Below, piece after piece: positions 1-9,519 of a DNA stretch of 64,000 nt (positions are counted from its first letter, which is position 1; each line of letters begins with the position of its first letter). The stretch is taken from NCBI RefSeq assembly GCF_020886055.1, contig NZ_AP025184.1, forward strand, positions 1,054,001 through 1,118,000, given 5' to 3'. A program made the position numbers and the translations under genes. This DNA is from Flavobacterium ammoniigenes (GTDB lineage: Bacteria > Bacteroidota > Bacteroidia > Flavobacteriales > Flavobacteriaceae). Below the pieces are notes generated by a model that saw only the letters and a list, made by a program, of their open reading frames with translations, made no database searches and was not told the origin of the DNA.

Positions 1-853
1 GTTGAATGATTTTCCCATTTCGATCACAAATAATTACTCCATCTACAACTGAATTCAGTACGAGATGATTGTTTTTCATTGCAACACCACCAAGGCCACT
101 ATTTTTTTTAATGAACCAATTTGCATCGGTATCCCAAGGTGCAATTTTGTTATTTTGATAAATGTAAAGTCCCTTGTCTAATGTGCTTATAATTATTTTA
201 TTATCAATTGGAAACATCCCCCAAATTTCAGTATTGTTGAGTAAAGTAGAGTTTGGAATTGCAGTTAAATTTCCATTTCTATATTTTAAAATACCTTTAT
301 TGATATCTTGAAAATATAAAGTGTTTTTTACGAGAAAAGAGAATTGAAATCGAGTAGGTGCTTTTATAATTTTTAACTGATTGTTTTTAAAGATATAGGC
401 AGCATTAAACGATTGAAAAATTATTTCGTTTTTGAGTTGATGTATTTTCCAAATAATGTCAATTGAAATAGTATTCTTATTCTTTAGGAATTTAGATAAT
501 GAAAAATAGACCAATTTTCCATTACTATTTGGTTTGAAATAACCGAATTCATTATACCCCCCCACGAATATTTTTCCAGACGAATGCGTTTTTAAAGATC
601 GGACAACGGATTTGTTAGGTAGTTCATATTTGGACCAAACGGTTCCGTCAAACATAAACATTCCATCATTATTGGCGAAATATAAATTATTATTAGCGTC
701 TTGGTCTATATTCCAGTTTTGGGTACCACCCTTATAATCTGTCCTTTTGTAGTTTCTAATTTCTGGAATACCAATGCTTTTCACCTGGCCTACAAATACA
801 GAGTGAAGTAATAGGAAAAATGCAAGAAAAGAGTTTCTTTTTATGATTTTCAT
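1..853 (-). CDS. Sensor/regulator with propeller domain, N-terminal part (cut by window edge)
   Basis: An open reading frame starts at ATG 853-851 on the minus strand and runs off the left edge, giving the first 284 residues. It has a signal peptide (about residues 1-23, hydrophobic core LAFFLLLHSVFVG) followed by repeated short beta-propeller-like units such as NLYFANNDGMFMFDG and KIFVGGYNEFGYF. This matches two-component-regulator propeller proteins, which in Bacteroidota commonly continue into a Y_Y_Y (triple-tyrosine) domain, a membrane helix and a LuxR-type DNA-binding or histidine-kinase part. That C-terminal part lies outside the window, so the output domain is unknown. It is divergent from susC, the usual place for the local regulator of a polysaccharide locus. 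Sensing of a glucan breakdown product is inferred from position only. Confidence 0.75.
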   Translation of the reverse strand, partial: MKIIKRNSFLAFFLLLHSVFVGQVKSIGIPEIRNYKRTDYKGGTQNWNIDQDANNNLYFANNDGMFMFDGTVWSKYELPNKSVVRSLKTHSSGKIFVGGYNEFGYFKPNSNGKLVYFSLSKFLKNKNTISIDIIWKIHQLKNEIIFQSFNAAYIFKNNQLKIIKAPTRFQFSFLVKNTLYFQDINKGILKYRNGNLTAIPNSTLLNNTEIWGMFPIDNKIIISTLDKGLYIYQNNKIAPWDTDANWFIKKNSGLGGVAMKNNHLVLNSVVDGVIICDRNGKIIQ

Positions 854-1134
854 GGTTAAATTTTGTAAAATACAGAATTAGAAAAGTTCATTTTTTGCTA
901 ATTTAATTCAAATTGCCATTTGTAAGTTACTTTCAGATTTTATTTTTTTACAAATATATTTTTTATTTTTTTAAATTATTTATAATCAATTAATTATAAA
1001 TTTTATGATGTGTTTTTGTATTTTATAAAATCAGCATTTGATGTGTTTTTGTATAGATTTTTTTTTCTTTTATTTAAAATAATTACAATAATATTGTGCC
1101 ATATTACTAATTAATTAACCAAAATTTTAGAAAA
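854..1134. promoter_or_regulatory. Divergent control region between sensor/regulator and susC
   Basis: Very AT-rich 281-bp gap between the divergent regulator and susC. It holds two perfect copies of the 15-mer gatgtgtttttgtat (1007-1021 and 1040-1054), 33 bp apart, about three helical turns. A possible -7 element, TAATATTG at 1089-1096, is one mismatch from TAnnTTTG and would leave a leader of about 35 nt before the susC ATG. No clear -33 TTG is seen at the right distance. Confidence 0.5.
1007..1054 (+). repeat. 15-bp perfect direct repeat upstream of susC, possible operator
   Basis: gatgtgtttttgtat occurs at 1007-1021 and again at 1040-1054. The 33-bp period places both copies on the same DNA face. 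The pair lies upstream of the likely susC promoter, where an activator would bind. No protein is known to bind it; the role is inferred. Confidence 0.45.
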
Positions 1135-4100
1135 ATGAAATTAACGAAATTATTTATTTTTTGTTTTTTGTCTTTGTTTTTCTCTATTTATGTACAAGCA
1201 CAAGATCTTGTCGTAAAGGGGAAAGTGTATGATGATAATGGTTTGTCTATTCCAGGGGCTACCGTTTTATTGAAAGGGACATCCAAGGCAACAACATCAG
1301 ATTTTGATGGAGCATTTGAAATTAAAGCTCCTAAAAATGGTGTTTTAGTTGTAAGTTATATTGGATATGCTTCTATTCAACAATCCATTAATGGTAAAAC
1401 GTCATTAACTTTTAAGTTAAAGTCGCAATCTCAAGATTTAAATGAAGTTGTTGTAGTAGGGTATGGTACTCAAAAGAAGAGTGTTGTAACTGGTGCAATT
1501 TCTAGCGTTAAAGCAAAAGATTTAGAGAAAGTACCTAATGGTAGAATTGAACAAACACTTCAAGGTAGAGTTTCTGGTGTTACCATTGCTGCACAATCGG
1601 GTCAGCCAGGTGCCGCTTCAACAGTGCGTGTTAGAGGTTTAACCACTTTTGATACGTATGGAGGAAATAATCCTTTATGGGTTGTTGATGGTGTTATTGT
1701 AGATTCTGGAGGAATTGGTTTTGTTAATCAATCTGATATTGAATCTATCGAAGTGCTTAAAGATGCTGCTTCTTTGGCTATCTATGGTGCGCGTGCTGCC
1801 TCAGGTGTTATTTTAGTAACAACTAAGAAAGGAAAATCGGGTAAGATTAGTGTTAATTATACTGGGTTTACTGGTGTTTCTGCTCCAGAAAAAACCCTTA
1901 AATTATTAAATGCTACACAATATGGTGCTTTGATGAACGAGAAATCTGTTGCAGGAGGTGGTCCAATTTTATATTCTGATTTAACTAGTTTAGGTAAAGG
2001 AACTGATTGGCAAAAACAAATTTTCAGTAATGATGCACAACGTTCTAATCATGAAGTTAGTTTTAGTGGTGGAAATGATGTTTCTACTTTTTTTGCTTCA
2101 TTTAGTGTTCAAGATCAACAAGGTATTGTTTCAAAACCAATTTCTAATTTCAATAAGAAAAGTATTCGTTTGAACTCCACTCATAATTTGAGTAAAAAAA
2201 TTCAAATAGGTCAAACTTTGGGTTATACACATCAAAAAGGTGTAGGTTTAGGTAATACTAATAGTGAATTTGGAGGTCCATTAAGTTCAGCTTTGAATTT
2301 AGATCCTATTACTCCCGTTGTAATTACAGATCCTATTGTAGCTAATTCATCTATTTATACAAGCAATCCTGTTTTTAGAGATGCTAATGGAAATCCTTAC
2401 GGTATTTCTTCTATAGTGGGACAAGAAATGTCAAATCCAGTTGCCTACGTAAATACTCGTTTAGGAAACTACAATTGGTCTGACGATTTTATTGGAAATG
2501 TTTTTGCTGAAATCAAACCAATCGAAAATCTTAAAATTAGATCTTCTATGGGAGGTAAAATAGCCTATTGGGGTGATGAGGCATTTACACCTAAATTTTA
2601 TTTAAGTCCTACAGTATTGTCTTCTCAAAATAGTTTGACTCGTGCCACTAATCAAACATTTGCATGGAATATTGAGAACACAGCATCGTATACTAAAAAT
2701 ATTGGTTCACATGATTTTACTGTATTAGTTGGTCAAGGGGTTTATATTGATAATAATACAAGAGGTTCTTATGTAGCTCATACTAATTTACCAGTTAACG
2801 ATTATAGAGAAGCATCTTTCAACTTTCCTTTGCCAACTGCACAACGTGTTGGAGCATCTTATACAACTCAGGAACATAGAGTAACTTCATTATTTTCTCG
2901 TTTGAATTATGCTTTCAATGAAAAGTACTTATTTACAGGTATTATTCGTCGTGACGGTTCTTCAAATTTTGGACCAAATAATAAATTTGGAATTTTTCCA
3001 TCTTTCTCAACGGGATGGGTAGTTTCTAAAGAAGGTTTTTGGAAAGAAAATAAGATAGTAAACTCCCTTAAAATTAGAGGAGGTTATGGTGTAGTTGGAA
3101 ATGATGCCATTGCTGCTAATGGTTTCTTAGCTTTAATTGATGGTGGTCGTAACTATACTTTTGGTAGTGCAGGTTCTACTATATCTTCTGGAAATAGTCC
3201 AAGTGCACCTTCTAATCCTGATTTGAAATGGGAAGAAACTTCTCAGTTCAACGTTGGATTTGATGCCAAATTATTCAACGACTTGAATTTAACTGTTGAA
3301 TATTACAACAAAAAAACAATTGGAATTCTTCAATATGTTGATTTACCAGGTTATGTAGGAGCAACGGGTAGTCCTTTAGGAAATGTTGCTGACATGGAAA
3401 ATAAAGGTGTCGAGGTAGAATTAGGTTACCGTAAAAAAATGGGAGAATTTAATTTCTCTGCTAATGGTAACGTATCTTATCTTAAAAATGAGGTTACATT
3501 CTTAGGCCAAGGAAAACAATTTATTACTAATGGTGTGGCAGGATTTCAATCAATGGGAGAAATTACTAGAACACAAGTGGGTCAATCTTACAATTCCTTT
3601 TATGGTTTTAAAACTGCAGGAATCTTCCAAACTCAAGATGAAGTTAATGCTTATACCAATTCAGCAGGTGGTTTAATTCAACCAAATGCACGTCCTGGAG
3701 ATTTCCGTTGGACAGATACTAATGGTGATGGCGCCATTACTAATGATGATAAGCAATTTTTAGGAAGTCCACTTCCTAAATTTACTTTTGGGTTGACTTT
3801 AAATCTAGAATACAAAGGATTTGATTTGATGGCTTTTGCTCAAGGAGCAACAGGAAATCATATTTTTCAAGGGATAAGACGATTGGATATTTTGAATGCT
3901 AATTATCAAACGGAAGCATTATCTAGATGGACAGGCCCAGGAACTTCAACTACTTATCCAAGATTGACAAACAATGATACTAATGGAAATTTTGGAAATT
4001 CTTCTGATTTTTATTTAGAAAAAGGAGATTACATCCGTCTTAAAGTAGTTCAATTAGGATATACTTTACCATCAAGTTTTGTAAATAAAGTAGGAGCACA

Positions 4101-4254
4101 AAAAGTTCGTTTTTATGTAACTGGAGAAAACCTACTTACGTTGACTAAGTATACAGGTTTTGACCCAGAAATTGGCGGAAATATTTTAGGTATTGATAGA
4201 GGATATTATCCTCAAGCACGTACTTTCATGTTTGGTGCAAATGTTCAATTTTAA
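1135..4254 (+). CDS. SusC/RagA-family TonB-dependent outer-membrane transporter
   Basis: 1039 residues, the normal length for SusC-type porins. Signal peptide at about 1-22 (ends VQAQ), a carboxypeptidase-D-regulatory-like beta-sandwich at about 27-105 (VKGKVYDDNGLSIPGATVLLKG), the SusC signature region LNEVVVVGYGTQKK, then a plug domain and a 22-strand barrel ending in an aromatic residue (ANVQF). It imports oligosaccharides across the outer membrane using TonB energy and pairs with the SusD lipoprotein 13 bp downstream. The neighbouring GH16, GH30 and GH3 enzymes suggest beta-glucan (laminarin-type) oligosaccharides as substrate. That specificity is inferred from context, not from the transporter sequence. 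Confidence 0.95.
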   Translation: MKLTKLFIFCFLSLFFSIYVQAQDLVVKGKVYDDNGLSIPGATVLLKGTSKATTSDFDGAFEIKAPKNGVLVVSYIGYASIQQSINGKTSLTFKLKSQSQDLNEVVVVGYGTQKKSVVTGAISSVKAKDLEKVPNGRIEQTLQGRVSGVTIAAQSGQPGAASTVRVRGLTTFDTYGGNNPLWVVDGVIVDSGGIGFVNQSDIESIEVLKDAASLAIYGARAASGVILVTTKKGKSGKISVNYTGFTGVSAPEKTLKLLNATQYGALMNEKSVAGGGPILYSDLTSLGKGTDWQKQIFSNDAQRSNHEVSFSGGNDVSTFFASFSVQDQQGIVSKPISNFNKKSIRLNSTHNLSKKIQIGQTLGYTHQKGVGLGNTNSEFGGPLSSALNLDPITPVVITDPIVANSSIYTSNPVFRDANGNPYGISSIVGQEMSNPVAYVNTRLGNYNWSDDFIGNVFAEIKPIENLKIRSSMGGKIAYWGDEAFTPKFYLSPTVLSSQNSLTRATNQTFAWNIENTASYTKNIGSHDFTVLVGQGVYIDNNTRGSYVAHTNLPVNDYREASFNFPLPTAQRVGASYTTQEHRVTSLFSRLNYAFNEKYLFTGIIRRDGSSNFGPNNKFGIFPSFSTGWVVSKEGFWKENKIVNSLKIRGGYGVVGNDAIAANGFLALIDGGRNYTFGSAGSTISSGNSPSAPSNPDLKWEETSQFNVGFDAKLFNDLNLTVEYYNKKTIGILQYVDLPGYVGATGSPLGNVADMENKGVEVELGYRKKMGEFNFSANGNVSYLKNEVTFLGQGKQFITNGVAGFQSMGEITRTQVGQSYNSFYGFKTAGIFQTQDEVNAYTNSAGGLIQPNARPGDFRWTDTNGDGAITNDDKQFLGSPLPKFTFGLTLNLEYKGFDLMAFAQGATGNHIFQGIRRLDILNANYQTEALSRWTGPGTSTTYPRLTNNDTNGNFGNSSDFYLEKGDYIRLKVVQLGYTLPSSFVNKVGAQKVRFYVTGENLLTLTKYTGFDPEIGGNILGIDRGYYPQARTFMFGANVQF

Positions 4255-4267
4255 TATAAATTAAATT

Positions 4268-5779
4268 ATGAAAACAATAAATATTAAATTATTATCTTTT
4301 GTAACTGCCGCAGTTATATCATTAGGTTCATGTTCTAAAGAGTATTTAGATGTGGAGCCTAAAGGAACTAATCTGGAGAGTAATTACTATCAAAATCAAG
4401 AACAAGCCTTTGCTGGATTAGTTGCTGTTTATGACATCATGAGAAAAAATTCAGGGGGTTTTGAGAATATGATTACCATGATGAATGCAGGTTCTGACGA
4501 TCATTATGCAGGTGGTGGTGGAGCTACAGATGGAGCTGGAATCCAAGGGTTTTCAAACTACACAATTAATGCAAATATTATGCCTTCTAGTTTGTGGAAT
4601 GATCATTATCAAGGGATTTTTAGAGCAAATTATTTGTTAACGAAGTTAGCTTCTGTTCCAATGGATGCTGCGTTGATAGATCGTTATACTGCCGAAACAA
4701 AAGCTTTGCGTGCGAATTATTATTTTAATTTAGTTAGAATGTTTAAAAACATTCCATTAATTACTGTACCAATGTCTTCTTCGGAATTTTACACCGTTGT
4801 TCAGGCTAATCCAACTGCAGTTTATGCTCAAATTGAAAAAGATTTGACAGAAGCAATCACTAATTTACCAACAACTGTTTCTGCTGCAGAATCCGCTCGT
4901 TTTACTAAGGGTGCTGCGCGTGCTTTATTAGGTAAAGTGTATTTATATCAAAATAAAAATTCGCAAGCTGCTGCAGAATTAGCTGCTGTAAATGGAACAC
5001 CAGGTGGAACTAGTCAATATGGATATCGATTATTGGCAAATTTCGCTGATTTATGGACTGTAAATAATAAATTCAACACAGAATCCATTTTAGAAGTTGC
5101 TCATACCAACGCTTCTAGTATCGGATGGGAAAATTGGGGTAACGGAGTTGATGAAGGAAATTCAACGAATGTAATGTGTGGGCCAAGAACCTATTCTAAA
5201 ATTGCTTCTGACGCACCAGATTTACCATCGGGTTGGAGTTTTAATGTTTTTACACAAGATTTCTATGATTTTATTAAACTGAATCCACGTTTTGCTGCAA
5301 CAGTTTTAGATATGAAAGACTTGCAAACAAGAGGAAAAGCTTCTTACATTGGAGGGTATCAAGACACAGGTTATTTCTTGAATAAATTTATTCCAAGACG
5401 TTCTGATGTTACAACAGGCACAGGTGAGCCGGTATTGAATTACAGACAAAATTCGTATGTAATTCGTTTGGCTGACTCTTATTTGATGGAAGCAGAAGCT
5501 TTGGGCGGAACTGGTGCTAGAGCGCAAGCTTTATTGGATGCTGTTAGAGCTAGAGTTGGGCTTGCCAGTACTCCAGTTTCTTTGGCTGCAATTAAAGCTG
5601 AAAGAAGAGCTGAATTAGCTGGTGAAGGGCACCGTTTCTTTGACTTAGTTCGTTGGGGAGATGCTGCTACTAAATTGGCCTCAAGAGGTTTTAAAGCAGG
5701 TAAAAATGAAGTTTTCCCAATTCCATATAAAGAATTGCTAAACACTAAATTGGTTCAGAATCCTGGATATAATCAATAA
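4268..5779 (+). CDS. SusD/RagB-family surface glycan-binding lipoprotein
   Basis: 503 residues. The N-terminus MKTINIKLL...SLGSC carries a lipobox with lipidated Cys about residue 22, followed by KEYLDVEPKGT, typical of SusD proteins. Helical TPR-like framework in the middle (ALRANYYFNLVRMFKNIPLIT) and the conserved C-terminal segment ERRAELAGEGHRFFDLVRWGDA. It forms the lid over the SusC barrel and delivers oligosaccharide. It lies 13 bp after susC, clearly in the same operon, and 12 bp before the next lipoprotein gene. Confidence 0.95.
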   Translation: MKTINIKLLSFVTAAVISLGSCSKEYLDVEPKGTNLESNYYQNQEQAFAGLVAVYDIMRKNSGGFENMITMMNAGSDDHYAGGGGATDGAGIQGFSNYTINANIMPSSLWNDHYQGIFRANYLLTKLASVPMDAALIDRYTAETKALRANYYFNLVRMFKNIPLITVPMSSSEFYTVVQANPTAVYAQIEKDLTEAITNLPTTVSAAESARFTKGAARALLGKVYLYQNKNSQAAAELAAVNGTPGGTSQYGYRLLANFADLWTVNNKFNTESILEVAHTNASSIGWENWGNGVDEGNSTNVMCGPRTYSKIASDAPDLPSGWSFNVFTQDFYDFIKLNPRFAATVLDMKDLQTRGKASYIGGYQDTGYFLNKFIPRRSDVTTGTGEPVLNYRQNSYVIRLADSYLMEAEALGGTGARAQALLDAVRARVGLASTPVSLAAIKAERRAELAGEGHRFFDLVRWGDAATKLASRGFKAGKNEVFPIPYKELLNTKLVQNPGYNQ

Positions 5780-5791
5780 ATTTAGATAACT

Positions 5792-7390
5792 ATGAAAAAT
5801 ATAAAATTACTATTCAGCTTTCTATTAATGCTAGCTGTAACAATAAGTTGTAGTGTTCCGGAAGGAATTGATGGCGACACCAGTTTCTTGGCTAGTGCCT
5901 CCGATCCAGCAGCAGTGTCTGCTTTAGCGACAATTACTCAAAATAACTCTGGTAAAGTAACTTTAACTCCTCGTGGAGAAGGCGCTACTAAATTTGAAGT
6001 GTATTTTGGGGATGGAACTGCACAACCTGCAATAGTGAGCGCAGGTAGTTCAGCAGTTCATATTTACAGAGAAGGAGTTTATACTGTTAAAATTGTTGCA
6101 ATTGGAATCACAGGTAAAAGAACTGAAAGTACACAACAAATTAATGTATCTTTTAGATCTCCTGAAAATTTAGTTGTAACTATTGAGAATGACAGAGCTA
6201 TTTCTAAAAAAGTAACAGTTCGTGCTACAGCAGATTTTGCTTTGTTTTATGAAGTATATTTTGGAGATGTTCCGAATGAGGTTCCAGTTCAAGTAAATAA
6301 TGGAGAAGCTACTTCTCATATTTATGCAAATGCAGGTACCTACACAATAAAAATTGTATCTAAAAGTGGTGCTGTCAGAACTACTAACTACCAAGAAGAT
6401 TTTGTAGTTACTGCCATCATGGCTCCTACTACTGCAGCTCCAACACCTCCTAGTAGAATTGCTGGTGATGTAGTATCTATTTTTAGTGATGCTTATACTA
6501 ATATTGGAGTTTCTGAATGGAATCCAGGTTGGGGACAATCAACAGTTTTGACTAATGTAACCATTGGATCAAATAACACTCTGAAATATGGTGCGCTTAA
6601 TTATACTGGAATTGTTACGGATTATGGTAATGCAACTAATTTATCCAATATGACCTATGTGCATTTTGATTATTGGACACCAGATGCAACTACACTTGGC
6701 TTCAAAATTGTAAATACAAGTCAGCCGAATGGACCTACTAAAGAATCTCAAGTTGATTTGTCAACGGTTACTAGAATGAATTGGGTAAGTGTAGATATTC
6801 CTTTATCAGATTTTACAACTAACAAATCGGCGATCACTCAAATGTTATTCGCTTCATCGGGCGGTACTGTATTTATAGACAATTTATATTTTTATAAAAA
6901 CCCTACACCAGCATCAGGTATCCAAGGAACTTGGAAATTAGCGCCAGAAGCGGGAGCTTTGAAAGTGGGAGATAGTTATGGTGCAGGAAATTGGTGGTCA
7001 AATTCAGTACAAGATGTAACAACAAGAGCTTGTTTGTTTGACGATACCTATGTTTTTGCTACTAATGGATCATTTAGTAATGTGTTAGGAAGTAGTACTT
7101 GGTTAGAAGCTTGGCAAGGAACTGCTAATGCCTGTGGAGCTCCTGTTGCACCTCATAATGGAGCATCAGCAACTTATACTTACAACTCTTCAACTAATAA
7201 AGTTACGATCAATGGTTCAGGAGCTTATTTAGGATTACCAAAGGCTAATAACAGCGGTGAATTGCCAAATGTTGCAGTTCCTAGTTCAATTGTGTATAAC
7301 GTAGTTTTATCAAACGGGAATAATACAATGGAATTGGTTATTGAAGCAGGAAATGGAGTGTTTTGGTCTTTCAAACTTGTTAGAGTTTAA
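5792..7390 (+). CDS. PKD-domain surface lipoprotein, putative glycan-binding protein
   Basis: 532 residues with lipoprotein signal MKNIKLLFSFLLMLAVTISC (Cys20). Two PKD-like beta-sandwich repeats follow (KFEVYFGDGT... and FYEVYFGDVPNEV...), then a jelly-roll-like region (about 225-370: GWGQSTVLTNVTIGSNNTLKYGALNYTGI ending VFIDNLYFYKNP) that resembles a carbohydrate-binding module, and a C-terminal domain of about 155 residues (GTWKLAPEAGALKVGDSYG). Its position after susD is that of the extra surface glycan-binding protein found in many such loci; in laminarin loci these often have PKD domains. No catalytic motif was recognised. Binding of beta-glucan is inferred. Confidence 0.75.
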   Translation: MKNIKLLFSFLLMLAVTISCSVPEGIDGDTSFLASASDPAAVSALATITQNNSGKVTLTPRGEGATKFEVYFGDGTAQPAIVSAGSSAVHIYREGVYTVKIVAIGITGKRTESTQQINVSFRSPENLVVTIENDRAISKKVTVRATADFALFYEVYFGDVPNEVPVQVNNGEATSHIYANAGTYTIKIVSKSGAVRTTNYQEDFVVTAIMAPTTAAPTPPSRIAGDVVSIFSDAYTNIGVSEWNPGWGQSTVLTNVTIGSNNTLKYGALNYTGIVTDYGNATNLSNMTYVHFDYWTPDATTLGFKIVNTSQPNGPTKESQVDLSTVTRMNWVSVDIPLSDFTTNKSAITQMLFASSGGTVFIDNLYFYKNPTPASGIQGTWKLAPEAGALKVGDSYGAGNWWSNSVQDVTTRACLFDDTYVFATNGSFSNVLGSSTWLEAWQGTANACGAPVAPHNGASATYTYNSSTNKVTINGSGAYLGLPKANNSGELPNVAVPSSIVYNVVLSNGNNTMELVIEAGNGVFWSFKLVRV

Positions 7391-7408
7391 TTTTAAAAAG
7401 GATATAAA

Positions 7409-8338
7409 ATGAAAAATATAAAATATTTTATGCTAGTATTAATTGCAATTGGTTTTACCAGTTGTGAACAAGATACTTATGAATTTGGTGCTTTAACAAG
7501 TCCGTCTGAGCTTACAGTTGTTGCCGATGTTGTAGGTAAAACTACTGCAAATCCAAATGGTGATGGAACTGGTGTTGTAAATTTCACTATCACAGGAAAA
7601 AATGTATTGGCTACAAAAGTTGATTTTGACGCTGACGATGCTGTAGATTTAGTGGATGCTCCAAATGGAAAAATCACTAAAAAGTATTCTACCAATGGAA
7701 CCAAAACGTACCAAATTACAATTGTAGCTTATGGTGCAGGAGGTGTAGCAACAACAGTTACAAAAGAAGTTACTGTTAAAGTTAGTTTTGCTCCAGCAGC
7801 CTCAATTGTTACGGCTTTAACTGGAGATTCAAACAAGACTTGGGTAGTAGATAAATCAGTTCCTGCGCATTTTGGTGTAGGTCCTGCTGATAATCCTGCA
7901 CCAATCTGGTGGTCTGCTAATGTTAATGAAAAAGTAGCAACAGCTAATTGTTTCTACACTACTAGGTTTAAATTTACCAAACTAGGTGCTTTCAATTATA
8001 CTTTGCAAGTAACTAATCCAGATGGTGCCTTTACAAAAACAGGTGCTTTCACGAGTTTGCCTGGAATACCTGCTTCTGGAGACGAAGGTTGCTATGCATA
8101 CGGTGGAGGAACTTCAGCATTTAGTTTTGCAAGTGCATCTTCTGGTTTTGCAGCATCCACTCCTTCAACTCAAACCAGTATTGTATTATCTGGAGTAGAT
8201 ACTTATATCGGTGTAGCTTCTGTGCAAAAAGAATATGAAATTCTTTCTATCACACCAACAGCAATGCATTTACGTGTTTTAGGATACGGTCCTGAATCAG
8301 GAAATGCGTGGTATTTAAAATTAGTACCAGCACAATAG
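7409..8338 (+). CDS. PKD-domain surface lipoprotein (second glycan-binding candidate)
   Basis: 309 residues with lipobox GFTSC (Cys19). Residues about 33-125 form a PKD-like module whose first strand (PSELTVVADVVGKTTANPNGDG) closely resembles residues 43-64 of the GH16 enzyme encoded next. The C-terminal half (SNKTWVVDKSVPAHFGVGPADNPAPIWWSA...) resembles the C-terminal domain of the preceding lipoprotein in layout, with a Trp-rich start and a closing strand WYLKLVPAQ, and is probably a glycan-binding sandwich. It sits 18 bp after the previous gene in the same operon. No enzyme signature is visible. A perfect hairpin follows it (8352-8381). Confidence 0.7.
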   Translation: MKNIKYFMLVLIAIGFTSCEQDTYEFGALTSPSELTVVADVVGKTTANPNGDGTGVVNFTITGKNVLATKVDFDADDAVDLVDAPNGKITKKYSTNGTKTYQITIVAYGAGGVATTVTKEVTVKVSFAPAASIVTALTGDSNKTWVVDKSVPAHFGVGPADNPAPIWWSANVNEKVATANCFYTTRFKFTKLGAFNYTLQVTNPDGAFTKTGAFTSLPGIPASGDEGCYAYGGGTSAFSFASASSGFAASTPSTQTSIVLSGVDTYIGVASVQKEYEILSITPTAMHLRVLGYGPESGNAWYLKLVPAQ

Positions 8339-8351
8339 TATTAATCATTAT

Positions 8352-8381
8352 AAACTCAGAATCATCATTGGTTCTGAGTTT
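8352..8381 (+). terminator. Perfect 10-bp hairpin inside the glucan operon
   Basis: AAACTCAGAA and TTCTGAGTTT pair perfectly around a 10-nt loop; the following bases are attctttatt, only partly T-rich. It separates the transport/binding genes from the enzyme genes. It could be a partial terminator or an RNA-stability or processing element that lowers expression of the enzymes relative to susCD. Confidence 0.6.
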
Positions 8382-8407
8382 ATTCTTTATTACCAATAGA
8401 TCTTAAA

Positions 8408-9499
8408 ATGAAAAAACAATTTAATAATTTCACTAAATCTAAGCTTATGTTAAGTGTTTTCTTATCGGCGTTTATGTTTTTTTCATGTAGTGGCGATGCA
8501 GCTGATACAACTGGAGGTGAAGCGGTAGTAAAACCATCAAACTTAGTAGTTGTTGCAACTCCAGTGGGTGTTTCAACACAAAATCCAAATGGAGATGGTA
8601 GTGGAACGGTTAGTTTCACATTTAGTGCAACCAATGCAAAATCCTACAAGATTGCTCTTGGAGATGGTGAAACTAAAGAAACTACTACAGGATCCTTAAC
8701 GTATACCTATAATGCTGGCGGAACAAATTCATATACCGTTTATGTATCTGCCTACAATGGCTCACAATTTATTAGCACTTCTGTTGCATTAACACTTTAT
8801 GTTGCTCCAAAAGCAATTTGGGCAGACGAATTTGATGTTGATGGCGCGCCTGATGCAACCAAATGGGCTTACGATTTAGGTACTGGAGATTGGGGATGGG
8901 GTAATAATGAAGCACAATACTATACGAATCGTCCCGAGAATGTTAAGGTTTTAAACGGTAAGTTAATTATTACTCCTATTAAAGAGACCTATCAAGGAAG
9001 TAGTTATACATCCGCTCGAATTAAAACACAAGGTAAATTTTCTTTCAAATATGGTAAAGTAGAGATTAAAGCAAAATTACCATTAGGTGGTGGAACATGG
9101 CCTGCTTTATGGATGTTAGGAAATAATATTACAACAGCTAGTTGGCCTGCTTGTGGCGAAATTGATATCATGGAGCACGTAGGAAATACACCAAACAAAA
9201 TTTATGGTACCCTACATTATCCCAATTTTTCAGGAGGTAATGCGGTTTCAAGAACCACTACAATTACAAATGCGTCTTCAGAGTTTCATATTTATACATT
9301 AGACTGGAGAGCCGACAGTATAAAATTTTATGTCGATGGCAACTTGTTCCATACGTTCACAAATAATTCATCATTACCATTTAATCAAAACTTTTTCTTG
9401 ATTATTAATTGTGCAATGGGCGGTAATTTTGGCGGTGCAATTGCTCCTGGTTTTACATCATCTACTTTCGAAGTAGATTACATCAGAGTTTTCAATTAA
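8408..9499 (+). CDS. GH16 endo-beta-1,3-glucanase (laminarinase) lipoprotein with N-terminal PKD module
   Basis: 363 residues. Lipobox FFSC (Cys27) suggests a surface-anchored lipoprotein. Residues about 43-132 are a PKD-like module; from about 135 (APKAIWADEFD) a full GH16 beta-jelly-roll follows. The catalytic signature EIDIMEH is intact: nucleophile Glu251, assisting Asp253, acid/base Glu256. Substrate-cleft features include WGWGNNEAQYYT and GGTWPALWMLG. GH16 enzymes with this EIDxxE form (with the extra residue) are typically laminarinases or lichenases. It would cut the beta-1,3 backbone of laminarin outside the cell to feed SusC/SusD. Laminarin as substrate is inferred from the family and the neighbouring GH30 and GH3 genes. 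Confidence 0.9.
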   Translation: MKKQFNNFTKSKLMLSVFLSAFMFFSCSGDAADTTGGEAVVKPSNLVVVATPVGVSTQNPNGDGSGTVSFTFSATNAKSYKIALGDGETKETTTGSLTYTYNAGGTNSYTVYVSAYNGSQFISTSVALTLYVAPKAIWADEFDVDGAPDATKWAYDLGTGDWGWGNNEAQYYTNRPENVKVLNGKLIITPIKETYQGSSYTSARIKTQGKFSFKYGKVEIKAKLPLGGGTWPALWMLGNNITTASWPACGEIDIMEHVGNTPNKIYGTLHYPNFSGGNAVSRTTTITNASSEFHIYTLDWRADSIKFYVDGNLFHTFTNNSSLPFNQNFFLIINCAMGGNFGGAIAPGFTSSTFEVDYIRVFN

Positions 9500-9519
9500 A
9501 AAGGTTTGTTAACTTAGAG

